This document shows positions 61,400 through 64,000 of a DNA stretch of 64,000 nucleotides, piece after piece. The notes beneath the pieces are model-generated. The model saw only the letters and a program-made list of their open reading frames with translations. It was not told the DNA's origin and did no database searches. Position numbers and translations under genes: made by a program. The stretch's first letter is position 1, and each line of letters opens with the position of its first letter. This DNA is from Dyella solisilvae (lineage in GTDB: Bacteria > Pseudomonadota > Gammaproteobacteria > Xanthomonadales > Rhodanobacteraceae). The DNA lies in the NCBI RefSeq assembly GCF_003351225.1, contig NZ_QQSY01000002.1, positions 499,937 to 563,936 of the forward strand, written 5' to 3'.

Positions 61400-64000
61400 T
61401 TAGAACTGCTGGTTGTACTGCAGGTAGAAGTAACGATCGAGGTCCAGGTTCGGATCAACCGAGCTCACGGAGTTGTTGCCAAACGTGGTGGCGCTGATCG
61501 TGTTCGGCGGCTGCTTCTTGAAGATGTTGCGGATGCCGAATGCGATCTGTGCCTTCCACGGCAGCGAGTAGCGGGCCTGTGCGTCGTTCATCACCACGGC
61601 GCCCATACGGTTGGCGCCCGGGCCATAGGCCCAGTTCACGCTGGTGTAGTTGGGCATGTTGCAGTGAATGACCGGATCGCTCTGGCTCCAGCACTGGTCG
61701 ATGAACGCACCGTAGTAGCGCATATCCCAGGTGGCGCCCCAGTTGCCGTAGGTGTAGTCCACGCCCAGGTTGGCGCGCCACTTCGGCGTGCCGTACTGGC
61801 CGGCGTAGTTGATGACCGGCGCGCCGCTGGCGCTCTGCTGGTTCCAGTTCTGCAGGTAGTTGGCGTTCATGTTGATCACGAACTTGCCGAACGAGAACTG
61901 CGGCAGGCGATAGACGATGCCCGTGTTGTAGCCCTTGGTCTCGATGAAGCCCAGGTTTTCGTTGCCACGCTTGAGGTTCACCACCTGGCCGGTGGTGGCA
62001 TCACGCTGGAACGCGTCGCAGAACGACTGCACCGAGTACTGGTAGCACTGGTTCAGCACGTAGTCCGCACTGACCGGCGTGATCACGTTGGTGATCTTGA
62101 TGTCGTAGTAGTCGACCGTGATGTCAAACCCGTCGATGTAGCTCGGGCTGTACACCAGGCCCAGCGTACGGGTCGTGCTGTGTTCCGGCTGCAGGTTGGC
62201 GTTGCCGTAGCCAGTCTCGAACGGCGTCACGCCCTGAGTTTCCGGGGCCGAGACCGGCGCGCCAGCGGAGTTGAGCTGGCGGAAGGTCGGCGGCAGGCCC
62301 GCAGCCTTACACGCGGCGGCCACCGTCGGGTTGCCCGTCATGCCGAAGCGGGCATCGCAGGGGTCGGTGTAGTAGTCGAAGGTCTGCGAACCGCCACCGA
62401 ACAGGTCACCCAGCGTCGGCGCGCGGAAGCCCTTGGCGTAAGTGCCGCGGACCAGCAGGTCGTGGAACGGCGACCAGGTGAAGCTGTACTTGTTGTTGGT
62501 GGTGCTGCCGAAGTTGCTGTAGTTCGAGTAGCGGCTGGCGATGTCGATGTTCAGCGACTGCGCGCCCGGCAGATCCTTGAGGATCGGCGCGTTGATTTCG
62601 ACGTAGGCTTCGTTGACGGTGTACGAACCCGTGGTCGGACCGGCGGCAAGGTCGGTGGTGTAACCGGAGCTGGCCAGCTCGTCCGGCTGGTAGTAGCCGC
62701 TCATGTTGCGATGCTCGAGGCCCGCAGCGGCGCTGAGGGTGCCGGCCGGAAGTTCGAACAGGCCGCCGGTGATATTGGCGGTGAAGTCCTTCTGAATGCT
62801 CTGCGTCGAGGACTGTTCGCGCGCCACGATGTAGTTCAGCGCCTGCTGGGTCGAGGCGCTCGGACCGCCCAGGATGTTGAACGGCACGCACTGGCTCAGC
62901 GCGATCGGGGCGGCAGCCGTACCGCACTGCACGACGCCCTGGGCGTTGAGGAACGACGGGCCCAGCGCCTGCTTCAGGTTCAGCAGGTTGATGTTGCCCG
63001 TGCCCTTGGTGTCGACGTCGTACTTGTTGTAGTCGAAGCCGGCGTCCCAGTTCCACGCATGGTCAAGGAACTGGAAGTTGCCTTCAAAGCCGGCGTCGAA
63101 GTGCAGCGACTTGGCGCTTTCGTCGGTGACGCGCGGCAGCTCGACAATGCGGCGGTAGAACGGCAGGTTGGCGCCCGGGACCGGGTTGAAGTAGCTGGCG
63201 CCGCTCACGTACACCGGGAACAGCGGCTGGCTGGTGCTGTTGAGCGGATAACCGGCGACCTGCGTCGACGAGTCGCGCTCGGCGTACATGCCGGTCGCCT
63301 TGAACGTCACGTTGTCGCTGAGGTTGTAGCTGCCCTCGGTGAAGATGGACTTCAGCTCGGTCGGCAGCTGCTGCATCATCTGCTGGGCAGAGTTGAAGTA
63401 GTCGTTGGGCTGCACGCCGACGTGATAGTTGGCGAGGTTGGTCGCATCCGCACCCACGCCGATGTTGTTCGGATCGCCGGTGTGGTTGAGCACGTAGGTC
63501 GTGCCGTTGTACTTGAAGCGACCCCACGGACCGGTGCCGCTGTAACCAGCCGACGGATCCCACGGGTAGTAGGTGGACGCCGTGAAGTCACGCGTCTTCG
63601 CCCACACCGGCTCGGTCTTGTTGTAGGTCGCGGCGAACACCAGCGAGGACTTGTCCGTCGTCGAGCCCACCGTGAACGAATAAGCCTGCTGGCTACCGTC
63701 ATTCTTCTCGTTCTCACCCACCTGACCACTGACGGAAGCACCGTTCATGTGGTCCTTGAGGATGATGTTCACCACGCCGGCGATGGCGTCGGAGCCGTAG
63801 ATCGAGGAGGCGCCATCCTTGAGGATTTCGATGCGCTCGATCAGCGCTGCCGGAATGGTGGAAAGATCGGTGTAGCCATCGAGGCTGGTCATCCAGCGCT
63901 TGCCGTTGACCAGCACCAGCGTGCGGTTTTCACCGAGGTTGTAGAGGTTGACGTACTGGCCGCCTTCCTCGGTGTTGCTGACGAGCACGGCCGACTTGCT
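61400..64000 (-). CDS. TonB-dependent receptor, N-terminus outside the window
   Basis: A large receptor fragment of about 866 residues in frame to the right edge; the signal peptide and the start of the plug are missing. The visible part begins in the plug: GENRTLVLVNGKRWMTSLDG, then IERIEILKDGASSIYGSDAIAGVVNIILK, followed by a long barrel that ends LDRYFYLQYNQQF with terminal Phe. It is of the large, plant- or peptide-/carbohydrate-related receptor type widespread in Xanthomonadales; the substrate is unknown. Two cysteine pairs in the loops (CDARFGMTGNPTVAAAC, CYQYSVQSFC) may form disulfides. It is not adjacent to any enzyme gene in the window. Confidence 0.92.
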   Translation of the reverse strand, partial: SKSAVLVSNTEEGGQYVNLYNLGENRTLVLVNGKRWMTSLDGYTDLSTIPAALIERIEILKDGASSIYGSDAIAGVVNIILKDHMNGASVSGQVGENEKNDGSQQAYSFTVGSTTDKSSLVFAATYNKTEPVWAKTRDFTASTYYPWDPSAGYSGTGPWGRFKYNGTTYVLNHTGDPNNIGVGADATNLANYHVGVQPNDYFNSAQQMMQQLPTELKSIFTEGSYNLSDNVTFKATGMYAERDSSTQVAGYPLNSTSQPLFPVYVSGASYFNPVPGANLPFYRRIVELPRVTDESAKSLHFDAGFEGNFQFLDHAWNWDAGFDYNKYDVDTKGTGNINLLNLKQALGPSFLNAQGVVQCGTAAAPIALSQCVPFNILGGPSASTQQALNYIVAREQSSTQSIQKDFTANITGGLFELPAGTLSAAAGLEHRNMSGYYQPDELASSGYTTDLAAGPTTGSYTVNEAYVEINAPILKDLPGAQSLNIDIASRYSNYSNFGSTTNNKYSFTWSPFHDLLVRGTYAKGFRAPTLGDLFGGGSQTFDYYTDPCDARFGMTGNPTVAAACKAAGLPPTFRQLNSAGAPVSAPETQGVTPFETGYGNANLQPEHSTTRTLGLVYSPSYIDGFDITVDYYDIKITNVITPVSADYVLNQCYQYSVQSFCDAFQRDATTGQVVNLKRGNENLGFIETKGYNTGIVYRLPQFSFGKFVINMNANYLQNWNQQSASGAPVINYAGQYGTPKWRANLGVDYTYGNWGATWDMRYYGAFIDQCWSQSDPVIHCNMPNYTSVNWAYGPGANRMGAVVMNDAQARYSLPWKAQIAFGIRNIFKKQPPNTISATTFGNNSVSSVDPNLDLDRYFYLQYNQQF

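Overview
The window looks like a chromosomal segment of a high-GC gammaproteobacterium of the Xanthomonadales, most likely Rhodanobacteraceae (Dyella, Luteibacter, Rhodanobacter or Frateuria-like). The reasons are large TonB-dependent receptors next to glycoside hydrolases, many short GC-rich intergenic gaps, GTG/TTG starts behind good Shine-Dalgarno sites, and a DUF3348/DUF802/OmpA/DUF2894 operon. This assignment is inference from gene content; there is no rRNA or other marker gene. No tRNA, CRISPR array, prophage or insertion sequence was seen.

1-12.7 kb is a galactoside utilisation locus. On the minus strand lie a GH27 alpha-galactosidase (cut by the window edge), a GH35-type beta-galactosidase and a TonB-dependent receptor. 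Divergently, a GntR/FadR-type regulator heads a tight seven-gene operon: 2-keto-3-deoxygalactonokinase, KDPGal aldolase, galactonate dehydratase, a short-chain (galactose) dehydrogenase, an SMP-30 lactonase and a GalP-like symporter. Together these give galactose release, uptake and the complete oxidative (De Ley-Doudoroff) route to pyruvate and glyceraldehyde 3-phosphate. The operon has a good promoter overlapped by a FadR-family operator.

12.9-19 kb holds an S9 prolyl oligopeptidase, a Vgb-like propeller, an ArsR/AHSA1 pair and a TetR/SDR pair, each pair preceded by two tandem operator-like repeats. 19.4-41 kb is a looser accessory region: an outer-membrane protein, RDD protein, TonB-domain protein, several lipoproteins and small membrane proteins, two secreted M20 peptidases, a MEST-like hydrolase, a divergent ribbon-helix-helix/SRPBCC pair around a 28-bp dyad, a glycine-rich secreted protein, a periplasmic peroxiredoxin and a Lpd/MerA-type flavoprotein. 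Between 20.4 and 38.4 kb nine copies of a 24-bp imperfect palindrome are scattered, and several of them bracket single genes of unknown function like cassette boundaries.

41-45.3 kb carries a DUF1801 protein, a methyltransferase/flavin-reductase-fold pair, a RidA protein and a DyP peroxidase. 45.6-49.7 kb is the most intriguing unit: DUF3348, a MotA/ExbB-like protein with a very long coiled-coil tail (DUF802), a MotB/OmpA-like peptidoglycan-binding partner and DUF2894, translationally coupled and of unknown function. 49.7-53.6 kb is an NO-detoxification module: diheme cytochrome c4, quinol-dependent NO reductase and NsrR with a recognisable NsrR site. 53.9-57.1 kb holds nadA-nadB and an isochorismatase-fold hydrolase. 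The end contains a small membrane protein, a long MipA-type barrel with a possible PagL-like C-terminus, two lipoproteins, a CsrA-like small ORF and a second TonB-dependent receptor running off the window.
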